From assembly GCA_021442155.1 (NCBI GenBank), contig CM038214.1, forward strand, positions 26,970,450 to 27,034,449: a stretch of 64,000 nucleotides of DNA, given 5' to 3'. Positions 24,751-37,270 of the stretch are shown here, one piece after another. The stretch comes from Cymbidium sinense (Eukaryota; Streptophyta; Magnoliopsida; Asparagales; Orchidaceae). Made by a program: the position numbers and the translations under genes. The notes below the pieces were generated by a model that did no database searches, was not told where the DNA came from, and worked only from the letters and a program-made list of their open reading frames with translations. Each line of letters opens with the position of its first letter. Within the stretch, counting starts at the first letter, position 1.

Positions 24751-25930
24751 ACCTTAAATGCTAAATCCTAAACCCTAAACCCCAAACCCTAAACCCTAAA
24801 CTAAAATTTAAACCCTAAGCCCTAAAGTTTAAACCATAAACACTAAAAAGCTAAAAACCTAAACCTAAACTAAATAAAACCAAAAAATAAAATAAATAAA
24901 AAAACCTAAACTAAAACAAAATAATAAAATAAAATAAAATAAAAACATAAACTAAAACCTAAACCTAAACCTAAGCCAAAACCTAAGCCTAAACCTAAAA
25001 GGAAATTATAAATAAAACATAAACAATAAACTAAAATAAAATAAATAAAAAACTAAACTAAACTAAAAAATTGAACATCTAAATAAAATAAAAACAAAAC
25101 CTAAAATAAAATAAAATAAGCCTAAAATAAAATAAAATAAAAACTAAATAAAAATCTAAACCTAAAAATAAAAACTGTAAAATAAATAAAAAATAAAACC
25201 TAAACCCTAAATTTAAAAAAACTAAACCAAAACTAAAATAAAATAATCCTAAACCTAAACTAAAATAAATAAATCCTTAACCTAAACATAAACTAAATAA
25301 AATAAAATAAACTTAAAATAAAACTAAACCTAAACTAAAAAATAAAACCTAAAATAAACTTAAAATAAAAACCTAAAACCTAAACCTAAAAAATTAAAGA
25401 AAAACCTAAACCTAAACTTAAAAATATAAAATAAAACCTAAACATAAAAATAAAACAAAAATAAAACTCAACTTAAAAATAAACCTAAACATAAAAAATA
25501 AACTAAAATAAAAGCCTAAACTAAAATAAGTAAATAAAAAAACAAACTAAATGAAATATAAAAAATAAACTTAAATAAAGATAAAAAGTAAAATAAATTC
25601 AAATCAAATAAATAAATAAATAAACTAAATAAACCTAAACTTATCGATTTAATTTTAAGAAAATAAAACCTAAACCCTAAAACCCTAAACCCTAAACCTA
25701 CTCCTAACTAAACCTAAACCCTAAACCTACAACCCTAAATCATAAATCCTAAACCCTAAAACCCTAAACCCTAAACCTAAACCCTAAACCCTAAAATCCT
25801 AAACCCTAAACCCTAAACCCTAAACCCTAAACACTAAACCCTAAAACCTACAACCCTAAACCTTAGACCCCAAACCTAAACCTTAAACTAACCCTAAACC
25901 ATAAACACTAAACTAACCTTAATGCCTAAG
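24751..25930. repeat. Telomere-derived array between copies 8 and 9
   Basis: Another regular unit body: short CCCTAAA block to 24850, AAAAAGCTAAAAACC boundary, degenerate block, hinge at about 25645, and a clean CCCTAAA block at 25665-25920 with some near-perfect 7-mer runs (about 25770-25850). No gene was seen. Confidence 0.88.
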
Positions 25931-26346
25931 AATGGGGAAAGCCATGATGGAAGAACATCAACGCAAAGCCCAGTGGCAGGGAGGCAGCGGGTGGCAATTA
26001 TCATAGTGGTGGTGGGGGATCTGGAGTTGCTGGTGGATATGGAAGGTGGTCAAAGTAGTGGTGGTTATGGAGGGAGGAGAGAGGTTACGTGGTGTAGGGA
26101 GAGATCGAGATATGATGGCAAATCTCCACTTAAGAGTGGTTCGATGGGAACTGAGAAATCAAGAACCATCGATCGGATCTGCTTATGGAATTGTGTAGTA
26201 GAGGTTCTACTTATCGATTTGCTCTATGGGTGCTCATTTTTTATCTATGTCATCACTTCTATCTTAGAATACTTGGGGTGCTACTTGGTTAATGAAATTG
26301 AAAAGAAGAAATGTTGAATTTGAATTTGTTCTTTATTAAAAAAAAC
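25931..26346 (+). pseudogene. GR-RBP C-terminal fragment, copy 9 (heavily deleted)
   Basis: Starts at the usual breakpoint (AATGGGGAAA). The RRM end is scrambled, and several deletions shorten the tail (about 25975-26000, 26090-26140) and the 3' UTR. The GGTGGTGGGGGATCTGGAG core and the GAAGAAATGTTGAATTTG terminal segment remain recognisable. An open frame across this stretch is a shadow created by the deletions. Confidence 0.78.
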
Positions 26347-27518
26347 CTTAAACCCTAAACCCTAAACTAAAACTTAAACCCTAAACCCTAAACCCCAAAC
26401 CCTAAACCCTAAACTAACCCTAAACCCTAAACCTTAAACTCTAAACCCTAAAAAGCTAAAAACCTAAAACTAAATAAAACCTAAAAAATAAATAAATAAA
26501 AAACCTAAACTAAAATAAAATAATCCTAAACATAAACAAAACCCTAAACCTAAACTTAAACTTAAATCTAAAAAGAAAATAAAATTAAAAATAAAAAGTA
26601 AAATAAAATAAAATAAATAAAAACCTAAACTAGATTGAAAAATAAAAATCTACATAAAATAAAAATTAAACCTAAAATAAAAAAATAAAACCTAAAATAA
26701 AATAAAATAAAAACTAAACAAAAATCTAATCCTAATAAATAAACCTAAAAATAAAAACTAAAAATAAATAATAAATAAAACCTAAACCCTAAACTAAAAA
26801 CCCTAAACTTAAATTAAAAATAAAATAAACAAAATAAAATGAACCTAAACCTAAACTAAAATAAACTAAACTAAAATATATAAAACCTAAACCTAAACCT
26901 AAATGAAACTAATCCTAAACCTAAACTAAAATTGAATAAAATAAAATAAACTAAAAATAAATCTAAACATAAACTAAAAAAATAAAACCCAAAAATGAAC
27001 CTAAAATAAAAACCTAAAGCTTAAACCTAAAAAAATAAATTAAAAACCTAAACCTAAACCTAAAAAATATACCCTCAACTAAAAAATAAACCTAAATCTA
27101 AAAAATAAACTAAAATAAATAAACCTAAATAAATAAACTAAAATAAGTAAATATAAAAATAAACCTAAATAAAAAGAAAATATAAATAAACTCAAATAAA
27201 TAAAAAATAAACTTAAACCTACTGATTTACTTAATTTAAAAAAACCCTAAACCCTAAATCCTAAATCCTAAACCTTAAAACCTAAATCATAAACTTACAA
27301 CTATAAACCCTAAAACCCTAAACCCTAAACCGTAAACCCTAAACCCTAAACCCTAAAATCCAAAACTTTAAACCTAAAACCCTAAACCCTAAATGATAAA
27401 CTCTAAATACTAAAACCTACAACCCTAAACACTAAACCCCAAACCTTAAATCTTAAACTAACCATAAATCCTAAACTAACCCTAAATCTTAAACCCTAAA
27501 CTAACCCTAAACCCTAAG
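26347..27518. repeat. Telomere-derived array between copies 9 and 10
   Basis: Same unit body as its left neighbours: CCCTAAA to 26455, AAAAAGCTAAAAACC boundary, degenerate block (ordered segment near 26905), hinge at about 27223, and clean CCCTAAA at 27245-27515. No gene was seen. Confidence 0.88.
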
Positions 27519-28004
27519 AATGGGCAGAACCTTGGCGACATGAATGTCACCATCAACTAGGTAAGTTTAAATCAAGTGGTGGATGTGAAGGCAGAGGTGA
27601 TAGTTATCGCAGTGGTGGTGGGGGATCATGAGGTGCTGGTGGATATGGAGGTGGTGGTCATAGGAGTGCTAGTTATGGTGGAGGGAGGAGTGATAGAGGT
27701 TACAGCCGTGGTAGTGGTAGAGGGAGAGATCGAGGATATGATGGTGGATCCCACTACTCAAGAGGTGGGGGTGGTCTAATGGGAGCTGGAGAAACTGAAG
27801 AATGGTCTATCTGATCTACTACATATGGAACTGTGTCTTCATAGTAGAGACTTATCTACTTATCAATGGTTTTTAATTTGCTCTATGGGTGCTCATTTTT
27901 TATCAATATCATCCCTTATGTCTTAAAAAACTTGGGGTTATTCTTAATTGATGAAATCAAAAAGAAGAAATGTTGAATCTTAATTTGTTCTTTATTTAAA
28001 AAAA
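27519..28004 (+). pseudogene. GR-RBP C-terminal fragment, copy 10
   Basis: Shared breakpoint. It reads N-G-Q-N-L-G-D then N-V-T-I-N followed by TAG for Gln, with a frameshift after it. The Gly-rich tail bases (GATAGAGGTTACAGCCG, AGAGATCGAGGATATGATGG) are well kept. The 3' UTR is full length and ends TTGTTCTTTATTTAAAAAAA. Confidence 0.82.
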
Positions 28005-28279
28005 TCATAAACCCTAAATATAAAACCTAAACCCTAAACCCTAAATCCTAAAAAACCTAAACCCTAAATACTAAACCCTAAACCCTAAAGCCTAAACCCT
28101 AAACCATAAAACTCTAAACCCTAAACCCTAAACCCTAAAACCATAAACCCTAAACCATAAACCCTACAACTCTAAACCATAAACCCTAAACCTACAACCC
28201 TAAACCCTAAACCCTAAACTAACTCCTAAACCCTAAACCATAAATACTAAACTATAAACTAACCCTCAACCCTAAACCT
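28005..28279. repeat. CCCTAAA block bordering gypsy copy A
   Basis: Mostly clean CCCTAAA following GR-RBP copy 10. It ends CCCTAAACC at about 28278, where the LTR-like sequence starts. The second gypsy copy has a similar border at 51500. Confidence 0.85.
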
Positions 28280-29930
28280 TGAATAAAGATGTCATTATTA
28301 GTGGATATAAAGAATGACCTAATCCTAACATAGTTATGGTAGCTAAAGAAAATGTCTTCAAGATACTTTCCCTTAACTATTAGAGATTTGAATATCATAA
28401 ACCCTAATCCTAAATCACATTATAATACCAAATGTTATAGTATAATGTAGAATCATATGTTCGAGCATGTAGTGATGTGTTTTTGATGTTATAAAATGTT
28501 TTTAAATGTTTAAGTATATTATGGTATTGTGCCCTATAGTCTATATTAATATAAATCATAAAATTATTAATTTTAAAAAGCAGATGATGAAATTTATTAA
28601 ATTTGAAGTGGGAATTAGGTTATTGTACCAAAGGTGTGCTACGCCACTTGTAGTCTTAAATGTAAGATTTTATGTTCAAAATAAATATTATATGTTGTTG
28701 CATAGTATAACATCATATATCATAATATATTGTTCTACGCATTTTAAATTCTTTTAGTATTTTACAATCATATAGTAAAGCCTACACTAGAATTATTTAT
28801 AAAAAGGTTGGTTTAGACTTTAAAATTGTGGAATTTAGCCAAATTCATAATCGGTAGAGCATGGCATCATAATATACCATCCCACTTAAAAATATGTAAG
28901 TGATACAACTAAAATATATAGTTTTTTAATTTTTTACACTAATTTTATGATTTTTTTACCTTAATCAATCCCTTTTGATTTGATATGCAATATAATATAA
29001 TATAATATGTTATAGTGTATTATAATATAGGATGCCATAATATAGTGTAGCATCGTACATTATAGCATACTATTGTGTATTACTACTTATTATTTTGCTT
29101 ATTTTACTTTCTTATAGTATGATACAGAAGAGTTTGTACTAGTATAATTCATAAAAATATTGATTTATAGGCTGAGATGATGGAACTTGGCCAAATTTAA
29201 GGTAAGCTTTAGGGAACATCATTGGGGGTGTGCTATGGTGTGTCATTTAATCAAAAGAATGGAACTTTGCATCCAAAATAATTGTTCATTTTTCAACCAA
29301 ATTTTATAAATTTTTTTTTAAAGTTATTCATTTTAAGGTGTAATGTAATATAATATATTATGTCAAAGCATATTAAAATATAATGTACATAACAATATAA
29401 CTTCACATATATAACAATGTCGTGGTCTGTTACTAAATATTATTGTATATTTTAGTATGTTTTACTTTAGTTATAATACATTGGGTCAAAACTCTTAAAA
29501 TGTTAATTTGAAGGTTGAGATGGAATAATTTGGCCAAATTCATGGCACACACTAAGAAGCAACACCAAAAATTATGCTATTTTGTACCATTTCTAATAGA
29601 AAATTAACAATTTTACATCCAAAATGAACATATTTCATATTTTGAGAAAATTTTGTTTTCTTTCCTTTTAATGATTTTAATGAGTCTTATGTTAGGCAAT
29701 ATATTATAATATAGCAAATTATAAAATAACATCATATACTATAATATAATATAGTGTGCTAATTTACCCTATAATTTGTTTATCATGATATTGAATAGTT
29801 AGTTAGAGCTTGCAGCATCATAAATCATAAAATGTTGATTACAATGTTAAGATGATGTAATTTGAATGAATACACTGTTAGGCTTTTGGTTGAAGTATTA
29901 AAGGTGTGCATAAGAGAAGAAATAAGATTT
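28280..29930 (-). repeat. LTR-like terminal region with degenerate repeats of about 340 bp
   Basis: AT-rich region with repeated ATATAATATAATAT words. A recurring segment (A-A-T-G-T-T-G-A-T-T, then GAGATGATGGAA, then TTGGCCAAATTCATGG, then GGTGTGCTATG) appears near 28560, 28805, 29158, 29500 and 29835. This makes about five diverged tandem units, mostly 335-355 bases apart. The same series is in copy B near 51785, 52025, 52378, 52724 and 53062. Whether it is all LTR or partly 3' UTR cannot be decided without a 5' LTR. Confidence 0.65.
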
Positions 29931-32110
<2,180 letters not shown>

Positions 32111-33300
32111 GAGCACGTTGATTGGAAGCATTGGGTGCTCTCCCTTATGATTATTAAGCTGATATGATTCTCTTCAGTAGGCATTCTCTATGGCAAAAGG
32201 GCCTTCCCAAGTGGGTTCAAACTTGCCTCCCATCTTATGATAGGCAACAATTGATCTCCTTAGAACTATTATAAGCTCTCATACTTCAAAACCTCTAGGA
32301 CGGACCAATTCCTTGTGAACTTCAATCATTTTAGCTTTGTACAACTCGAGGTTTTGGCATGTCCTCAGGCATCTCTCCTCCAAACCTTTGAGCTCTTCTA
32401 ACCACAACTTGGCATTCTATTCTATTTTGATCTTTCTACCCACAGACATCATTAGTGATGGGAGTTGGACTTCTAATGGTAGAACAATTTTGGACCCATA
32501 CACTAAGGAGAAAGGACTAGACTGAGTTGGAGTTCTATATATGGTGTGGTAGGCTCACAAGACTTCAACTAACTTCTCATTCCACTATCGCTTGTTGTTG
32601 TCAAGTGTCTTCTTTACTATTTGGATGAGAGCTTCATTGAAGGCTTCTGCTAAGCCATTTTCCCTGGAGTAGTTGATAGTAGAATATCTCTAATCAATGT
32701 TGTGTCTCCAAGAAAAGTTGTTGATCTCAGTGCTCCTGAATGTAGTTCCATTATCAAATATAATTTGTTAAGGCACTTCAAACCTATATACAATATGGTT
32801 CCTAAAAAATTATAGCACATGCTAAGCTGTGATCTCTCTATGAGAAATCACCTTGCTCATTTGGAAAAGTACTCAGTAGCAGCTAAGGCGAATCGATGAC
32901 CCTTGGAAGAAGGAGGATTAATCATACCCACAATGTCAGTATCCCAACACTGAATGGCCATGATGCTAATGTAGATGTAAAATGTTGGGTGGTTGGTAGA
33001 CCACATTTGACACATTGGTGGCATCGCCAGCCATATCCATGCAATCTTTGAGCATCAATGGCTAGTAGTATCCTAGTCTCTTGATCTTGGCTTTCATCAT
33101 CAAACCAGATTGGTTGGATCCACATAATCCTAAGTGTACCTCGATCATGATCTTATGGGCTTCATGCTTGTCTAAACAATGTAACCACATATGATCAAAA
33201 GATCATCAGTACAAGACACCATCCACAAGAGCATAGGAAAGTGCTATTTTGCTTCATCTAATGGCCTTGAGACTTCTCTTGAGGTAGTTTCCTTTATTTA
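32111..33300 (-). pseudogene. pol: Gypsy integrase remnant, copy A
   Basis: Reading leftward on minus: the zinc-finger part (C-H-Q-C-V-K-C near 33000-33030), A-S-W-P-F-S near 32950, then P-P-S-S-K-G-H-R-F and A-A-T-E-Y-F-S-K near 32880. Next come I-I-F-D-N-G-T-T-F (about 32740-32770), N-G-L-A-E-A-F-N (about 32630-32665), T-P-T-Q-S-S-P-F-S-L-V-Y-G (about 32500-32540) and G-G-K-F-E-P-T-W-E-G-P-F near the C-terminus (about 32190-32240). The core DDE residues appear as E (in T-E-Y-F, normally D), D and a region around E. At least four in-frame stops are present. It would insert the cDNA copy into the genome if intact. Confidence 0.85.
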
Positions 33301-33429
33301 GGTAATCCATGAATGGTAGTCTTATCCTTTATTGATATTGAACTCATCCTCCAGACATGCCAACTCCTTGGCAAGCTTGGCTAAAGCATATGATATGATG
33401 TTCTCTCTTTGAGGAATCTTATAAATGGT

Positions 33430-34300
33430 AACCTATGAGAATTGAGACAATAACTCTATGGTGTACTTATGGTAGTGATGGAGCTTGGGATTTATAACCT
33501 TATAGGACCCAATGATTTGATAACTAGAGAATCCTCAATGATGCTGATGTTATGGATGCTTAGAGTAATGGATAACTCCAGACCGACAATCAGAGTCTCA
33601 TATTAAACTTCATTGTTGGTTCAAAGATTGGATAGATGATATGAGAATCTCATCACATCATAGTTAAGAGAACTATTCCTACCTCTGCCTTTCCTGGAAT
33701 AGTAGATTATGGTTTTTCTCTTTGAGAGGAAGCGCACCATCAAAGTACATCTGCCAGTGGTGAATACTAGTATCCCCTAAGTTCATAATTTGTTCATCGG
33801 AGAGATCATCACTAGGCAAAGAGTCAAGAAGTGGGTGTGCTAAGAAATCTACTAGCTTATCCTTTCACCGCATGAGGGTACAAGGTAATGTCAAACTCGA
33901 GGATCATGGACCATCGAACCATCCGATAGCATCGGTCGTGTGAGATATTGTAGTGGATTGATCCTAGAGATTAAGTTCACCTTATGAGGAAGCATGTAGT
34001 AGTTTTTGGGATGCAAAGATTAAAGTAGGCAATGCTTCTCAATGGATGGATAATTAGCCTCAAAGATTACATGATGGATGAGGTAGAGTGCTTTTTTCTT
34101 CCTTCATCATCTTGGCCAACAAAGCACCAAGGGAGTCATCTAACAGAGTAAAGTATGAGTGGCTTGCATGGATAGGGCTACTAGAACATGGTGTAATCGT
34201 AATGCTTGATGTCTTCAAGGCATGCACACTTGTCATCCCACTTGAACTTGGCATCCTTTTTGACAAGAGCTGAAATTGGCTAACATCTTCTAGATAGGTT
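33430..34300 (-). pseudogene. pol: Gypsy RT thumb and RNase H remnant, copy A
   Basis: On minus: K-P-L-I-L-Y and D-D-S-L-G-A-L-L-A at about 34090-34180, then Y-P-S-I-E-K-H-C-L and K-V-N-L-I-S-R-I-N-P-L-Q-Y-L at about 33935-34050. The RNase H start follows (L-V-D-F-L-A-H-P, then W-Q-M-Y-F-D-G-A) at about 33750-33865. The remainder to about 33430 is too decayed to read confidently. Stops and frame changes are frequent. RNase H would remove the RNA strand during reverse transcription. Confidence 0.8.
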
Positions 34301-34429
34301 GGATATAAAACATCTTAGATAGTCCAACTACCCTTAGAATGATCTAAGTTGAGTTAAACTTTTAGGGGGTGACATTTCTAATATCACCTTAATCTTTTCT
34401 AGATTGATTTTAAATCCCTAGTGTTGAAC

Positions 34430-35414
34430 AACAAATCCAATGAATTTCTAAGCTACTGTTAAATATGCACACTTTGGGGTTCATTTTGAGGTTAAATTGT
34501 CTTAACTATTCAAAACTACTCAAGTCAAAGAGATGGTCTTCCTTTTCTCTACTTTTGACCATAAGATCATCAACATAGCACTCAACTTGATGTTGAATGA
34601 GTTCATCAAAGATTCGAGTCATAACCCACTAGCATGTAGCACTAACATTTTTAAGGATGAAAAGCATGACCTTATAACAATAGATTTTGATCGGGGCTTC
34701 TAAAAGTAATGTTTCTTTCATCTTCAAGGGCCATCTTTATTTGGTTATATCTAGATGAGACATCCATGAAAGAGAAGAGTGCATGAGATGAGGAAATGTC
34801 CACCATCATCTCTGGGATTGGTAGTGGAAATTCATCTTTCAAACATGCCTTATTTAAATCCCTAAAATTGAAGCATATGTGAATTTGTCCATTCTTTTTC
34901 TTAACTGGGATGACATTGGCTAACAAGGTAGGGTATTTTTCTTCTTGAATGATGCCATCATGGATCAATTTCTTGACTTCATAAATGACCCATTGTTCTA
35001 TGTTTAATTGCATGCATCTAGGAGCTTGCTTGATTAGGTTAGCAGTAGGCTCTATTACTAGTTTATGGACTATTATGTTAGGAGCCAATCCAGGCATCTC
35101 TTCATAACTTCATGTAAAGTAGTCCTTAAAATCATTCAATAGCCTAACTAAGTCATTGGTTTTAATTTCATTTAACAAAGAAGATGTATGTCGGATCTTC
35201 TTCGCCCTAAGTTTATTTCTTTGAGCTTGTCGATGGTTGACTTGATCTCTTCTTTGAACTCTAGTGGTGCATCTTTGACTTCAAAATTATCTAAATCATC
35301 TGAAGTTTCCAAGAATAGCTCCTCATATGAGTTAATGTGATTTGAAAAGAAACTATCAGATTCTAAATGATTGGTGATGACTAAGCAGTAATCATCATCA
35401 TCGACGAGACCCAT
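34430..35414 (-). pseudogene. pol: Gypsy reverse transcriptase remnant, copy A
   Basis: The longest readable pol part. The frame at 35172-35414 holds the acidic linker ending L-K-E-I-N-L-G that precedes RT in this group. The frame at 34672-35097 starts M-P-G-L and contains V-K-K-L-I-H-D-G, N-V-I-P-V-K-K-K-N-G-Q-I, F-R-D-L-N-K-A, D-E-F-P-L-P and F-S-F-M-D-V-S-S-R-Y-N-Q-I. The catalytic Y-V-D-D box is at 34560-34577 in a shifted frame, after a frameshift near 34680. RT copies element RNA into DNA; this one is inactive. Confidence 0.9.
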
Positions 35415-36180
35415 TATATCAAATCCTAGTCCCGATCTTGATGGAGAGCTTTTGTATTTGTTCTTCCATATTCTTTCAAAGTAGTTTGGCCTATGCTTTC
35501 ACAAAGCATGTGGGATTAACCCTATCTTTGCTAAATTATGAACATAAGGCAGATACCAATCAAAAGGTAATTCTATTAAATATTTATATGAATCATCTTC
35601 AAGTTCAACATTGACTTCTTGACTTGAGGATGATGTTCCCAGAAAGAACCTCTGAGTCTTCACAGTTATGGATGACTTAGGGGCTTCCTTAACAACCAAA
35701 CCCTAAACTTTTTGAAAGGAAAGTGGGGTTAGAACTAAGGTTCCCAACGGATGCCTAACTACTTCATATATAGACTTGGATACACTTATGCTTTGCTTTC
35801 TAGCTCAGTCTTCATCGCTATCTAGCTCAAGTATCATCTCCAAGGGAATCTATTAAGAAGAGCTGGCTAGTGTGCTAACCATATAAGACTCATCCTATGA
35901 ACTAAATTTTAAGTCTATATGGATAGTGTACTCTGTAACTGGGACATATCCTCTAGTAGCCAATAAAGAGGTTTTATACCACCGCCTCCTCAATATGCCT
36001 CTTCCTCTCTCGGTGGAGGTAGGTCATCCTACCCATATGTTCAAGTGGAGTAATGAACCTGGGTGGAATTTAATGTCGCTCACTTCTCCTCCAATTTATT
36101 TCCCCTTTATTTTTCATTTTCTCTTTTCTTTTCTTTTCTTTTCTTTCCATTTCTTTCTTTTCTTTTATTTTTAAACTTTG
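35415..36180 (-). pseudogene. pol: Gypsy protease-RT linker, copy A
   Basis: Between protease and RT. A minus-strand open piece at 35499-35699 is acidic in its middle and has no catalytic motif. At 36082-36172 the + strand is a pyrimidine tract of TTTTC units, an expanded microsatellite inside the former coding region that would read as a Lys/Glu-rich run on minus. The plus-strand frames at 35926-36320 are shadows of it. Confidence 0.6.
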
Positions 36181-36461
36181 CCAAGTTTGAGAATAGACTT
36201 GTTGAGGAGGTATTAAGTAGCATCTTCAAATATGCTGACCTCGTGAACTATACATGGCTTGAGATCTCCTTTGACATAATAGATGATCCCACCTCTCACA
36301 AACTTCATACACTGATGTAAAGAGGATGGAACTATGTTGTTCTCATGTATTTATGATCTCCCAAGAAAAGTGTTGAAAGATGTATCCAAGTTTAAAATGT
36401 GAAACTTGGCTTCGGTCTTCCAATCATCTATATCTAAGGGCAACACCATAGAGCCTAAGGC
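36181..36461 (-). pseudogene. pol: Gypsy aspartic protease, C-terminal half (copy A)
   Basis: On minus, from the insertion point: V-L-P-L-D-I-D-D-W-K-T-E-A-K-F, L-D-T-S-F-N-T-F-L-G-R, then I-H-E-N-N-I-V-P-S-S-L-H-Q, the conserved end of retroelement proteases (the L-G-R box and its P-S-S-L-H-Q tail). The Trp of L-G-R-P-W is a stop. It continues exactly where the N-terminal half at 43841 breaks off, with AAGGC shared by both break points. Confidence 0.85.
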
Positions 36462-36778
36462 CTATTGATCACTTTTGGAGTGCAGATTCAATCATCCCAT
36501 CTTAGACTTAGGAGTCTTCTAGACACTAAGCCTTTCCTAGTCATAAGGCACATCTAACAATTAGGGAAACACTTAACCTAAGCCTAAATACTTAGAAGGG
36601 TTAACCATAGGGTTATGCCTTGGATTAGGATAATCCACCTACCATAACCAAATCCAATCCATGTTCACCTTCAAACCAAACCTCAAGTTCAATTCAAACA
36701 TCAAATTCATATCCAAATCCAAGCCTAAATTCCAAAACCAAATGATTGAAGCCCATGATCAAATCCAAACTTGAAACC

Positions 36779-37270
36779 CTTCCTACATGACATATCCCAT
36801 GGACTTAGCCAAATTTTAATCCAAATCAATCCAAAATCAATTGATTTTCTCATAATCAATTTATATCTTCAATCATCTTCCTAAATATAAATCAAATCTA
36901 CATTCAAATGATCAAAAATAAATCAAACTAAATCAAATTAAATCAAAACCCTTCCTAAGCCGTATGACCTTATCCCATTGACTTAGCCAAATCTTAATCC
37001 AAATTAATTCAAACTCAATTGATTTTCTCACAAATCAATCATATTTTCAATCATCTTCACAAATTTAAATGAAATATACATTTAAATCATCAAAACTAAA
37101 TTAAACCAAATCAAAATCCAAACCTAAGCCACATGACCCAACTCCTTGGACTTAGCCAAATTCCTTCATTCCAAAACCCAAATTCAATTGATTTTCTCAT
37201 GAATCATACCTTCAATCATATTCACAAATATAAATGAAATCTACAATGCCAAACCAAAATCAACCCAAGT
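36779..37270. repeat. Triplicate repeat of about 170 bp in the nested insertion
   Basis: Three imperfect direct units start near 36779, 36951 and 37126. Each contains GACTTAGCCAAAT, CAATTGATTTTCTCA, TTCAATCAT and AAATATAAAT-type pieces in the same order. They are diverged by substitutions and small indels. Confidence 0.75.

Noticed and set aside
28506..28757. 83-residue plus-strand frame in the gypsy LTR-like region
   Set aside because: AT-rich chance frame; not kept in copy B.
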